Assembly (NCBI GenBank): GCA_051294375.1
Contig: CM119269.1
Location: forward strand, 13,114,790 to 13,178,789
Origin: Paraspadella gotoi
Lineage: Eukaryota; Chaetognatha
Direction: 5' to 3'
DNA: 64,000 nt
Part shown: piece by piece, positions 63,101 through 64,000 of the stretch
How positions within the stretch are numbered: position 1 is the stretch's first letter
Layout of the letters: each line of letters starts with the position of its first letter
Position numbers and translations under genes: made by a program
The notes under the pieces: generated by a model
The model's input: only the letters and a program-made list of their open reading frames with translations
Database searches by the model: none
What the model was told of the DNA's origin: nothing

Positions 63101-63732
63101 CCACAGATGAGTCCGTTGTGTCCACAGACGATTGCGTCGTGCCCTCAGACGATTCTGTCGTGCCGAGAGACGATTCCGTGGTGGCCGTGTTTTCCTGTGT
63201 TACTGCGTTGCTGTTGGTGGATGCTTCCACGGTTGTGATCCTTTCAAATGCAACAGGCTCGAGCATATCTTTCTGGTTTGGTTCTTCCTTCGTTGTTTCT
63301 GTAGTTGATAGTATATCTTATACTGGATACAGACACTGATACTTTTCAGTCGTGATAAAGATCAATATAATAAAAACAATTAATAAAAATATTATTTTCG
63401 AGAAAAAACGATGTTTTAACTTAATTTTATGAAAATATAGAAATAAACTCGTAGAATAGATGCTTTTTATGTTGCCTTCTTAATTTATGAATGCTTTTGC
63501 CAGAAAACCGTTTACCTTTGTCAGTCGGTTCTGTGCACTTGACTCTGAAATGTTCGTCTTGCCGTCGCCTCTCCACGAACTTCTCGAGTCGCTCTGATTT
63601 GGGACAAAAGACGTGAACGACAAATTTACCGAAGCCGTTGTCGGTTTCGTTGTCGGTTTCGTTGTCGGCCTCGACGAATCTCGCGAGACCGACGCAAATG
63701 AACAAAACTAAAGTATTCCTGACCCAAGTCAT
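57176..63732 (-). CDS. Secreted fibrinogen-related protein, paralogue of the nested gene (model incomplete)
   Basis: Recognised exons: 63516-63732 (signal peptide LVLFICVGLARFVEA, then module FVVHVFCPKSERL...FRVKCTEP), 63041-63298 (mucin-like Thr/Ser stalk with TTESS repeats), 62352-62693 (fibrinogen-like core: SGDWILVQRR, THGFASE, GEVWIGLKRLYKLT) and 57176-57317 (C-terminal end ARWWYSNKEKCNEFCLNCAR then IPKETIMAIRRNS and a stop). Exons 1-3 join in phase 1. The last exon needs phase 2, so one exon is missing, perhaps in the gapped 58-60 kb stretch. Exon order and module pairs match the gene at 46.2-48.6 kb, so the two are duplicates. An upstream in-frame ATG at 63765 is possible, but 63732 gives the better signal peptide. 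Extracellular recognition is inferred. Confidence 0.65.
57340..57560 (-). mobile_element. tRNA-derived SINE, family 2
   Basis: On the minus strand it starts near 57555 with an A-box-like TTGGCTTGGACTGC and a B-box GGTTCAATCCCC (about 57490), then a body ending GTTGCCATATC at about 57342. A 3' fragment of the same family lies at 22486-22540. This copy ends 23 bases before the acceptor of the last exon of the fibrinogen-related gene. Confidence 0.65.
58333..58357. other. Assembly gap (25 N)
   Basis: Twenty-five N bases; the flanks repeat the same short word (GGGCATCA / CATCA), typical of a gap over a repeat. Confidence 1.
58490..59246 (+). repeat. Duplicated block, copies 1 and start of 2
   Basis: 58490-59110 is followed at about 59120 by the same starting sequence (TATATTCAAAAT..TTTTCCTC), which runs into the N gap at 59247. 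The same block resumes at 60010. Pairs of copies differ mainly by single-base homopolymer gains and losses. Confidence 0.8.
58678..59120 (+). CDS. 3' end of an unrecognised gene, copy 1 (two exons)
   Basis: Exon 58678-58770 after TCTCCAG encodes TGHFRAKVHLDVDAVNQLAL and DRDFGSALRR, ending in phase 1. An exon from 59061 after GTTAATAG encodes AKVTHSELQKIPARQKSKFK in the same phase. The copy breaks off at about 59115, where the block repeats. I do not recognise the protein. The upstream exons are not visible; the gap at 58333 may hide some. Confidence 0.35.
59247..59336. other. Assembly gap (90 N)
   Basis: Ninety N bases interrupting the second copy of the duplicated block. Confidence 1.
59552..59860. 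repeat. Purine-only low-complexity tract
   Basis: An A/G-only run (GAAAAA, GGGGAAAA words) giving a spurious Lys/Glu-rich frame on one strand and a Phe/Leu/Ser frame on the other. Confidence 0.8.
60141..60636 (+). pseudogene. 3' end of the same unrecognised gene, second copy with frame-breaking indels
   Basis: Same two exons as 58678-59120 (60141-60232 and 60521-60636), but with single-base losses in homopolymers that shift the frame. Only this copy contains the terminal part, which reads KKCRSSIPVRFMERIGPK and stops at 60634-60636. The indel pattern looks like uncorrected long-read error or a poorly polished second haplotype rather than natural decay. Confidence 0.35.
60637..62351. other. 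Spacer with SINE copy; no gene recognised
   Basis: A 104-codon frame at 60644-60958 follows the stop of the unrecognised gene and is probably 3' UTR. After it come AT-rich sequence, a TTAATTAA-rich tract (61155-61290) and the minus-oriented family 1 SINE. This would be intron of the right-hand fibrinogen-related gene if the assembly order is correct. Confidence 0.5.
61384..61584 (-). mobile_element. tRNA-derived SINE, family 1 (minus copy)
   Basis: Reverse complement of the copy at 45811-46050. On the minus strand: A-box-like TGGCTCATTGAG, B box GGGTTCAATCCC (closer to the tRNA consensus than the plus copy), then the shared body ending at AGCGCCTTATCC. Confidence 0.8.
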
Positions 63733-64000
63733 TGCTTTTTCTCTGAAGCAAGGATTGGGGGCCAACTGAAAAACGTCGACGTAGCGTGGAAACTTGCGAC
63801 CACAGTAGTTGAAGGCGGTGTTTGAACTTTAATATTAAATTTGACGAACTAATATAAAATTATTTATTCATTTAATGACTGGCCCTGACTGTGGACAATG
63901 GACTCTGGATACAGTGGACAGGCTTTGGCGGGCTTTATTTAATAATCTTGTAAGAGGGATGGAGGTTGTACTTTTGGTCTTGACTTGTCATCATTAAAGT
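63733..64000. other. 5' flank of the right-hand fibrinogen-related gene
   Basis: Upstream region of the minus-strand gene, extending to the window edge. No distinct promoter element or other gene recognised. Confidence 0.4.

Overview
The window is a piece of an invertebrate animal genome. Genes carry many short GT-AG introns, exons are GC-richer than the AT-rich introns and spacers, and long CT/GA microsatellites, tRNA-derived SINEs and foldback elements are scattered through it. The gene content (nanos, TRPA-type channel, goose-type lysozyme, peritrophin-A chitin-binding protein, fibrinogen-related proteins) is metazoan. A phylum cannot be fixed from the sequence alone. The high gene density and a same-strand gene pair only 53 bases apart suggest a compact genome. 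There are three N gaps (37508-37517, 58333-58357, 59247-59336), and the 58.3-60.6 kb stretch looks misassembled.

Layout, left to right. 0.2-3.4 kb (-): 5' two-thirds of importin-11. 4.2-8.7 kb (-): methionine synthase reductase, 12 exons, 740 aa. 10.2-13.2 kb (-): PPM1A/B-type protein phosphatase, with a MITE and a perfect 43-bp foldback carrying a hammerhead-ribozyme-like core in its introns. 14.9-16.1 kb (+): intronless pyruvate dehydrogenase E1-alpha. 16.9-18.8 kb (+): ribokinase. 21.6-25.1 kb (+): 3-hydroxyacyl-CoA dehydratase HACD3, with an antisense PSI-domain membrane-protein gene (PTTG1IP-like) nested in intron 5. 26.3-27.8 kb (-): nanos. 29.2-31.9 kb (-): a chitin-binding secreted protein gene followed 53 bases later by a goose-type lysozyme gene. 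33.4-55.6 kb (+): a TRPA ion channel with 31 shared exons and three alternative sets of 5' coding exons. Its intron 14 holds an antisense secreted fibrinogen-related gene whose paralogue lies at 57-64 kb. The last 8 kb is rich in SINEs and duplicated, gapped sequence.

The gene models were assembled by hand from reading frames, splice sites and phase. Every model except importin-11 (which runs off the window) and the right-hand fibrinogen gene (one exon missing) sums to a multiple of three and ends in a stop. The genes are mostly housekeeping and do not form a pathway. Two local themes may be functional: the lysozyme/chitin-binding pair and the fibrinogen-related pair look like secreted innate-recognition or defence genes, and the TRPA gene appears able to make channel isoforms with different N-termini.
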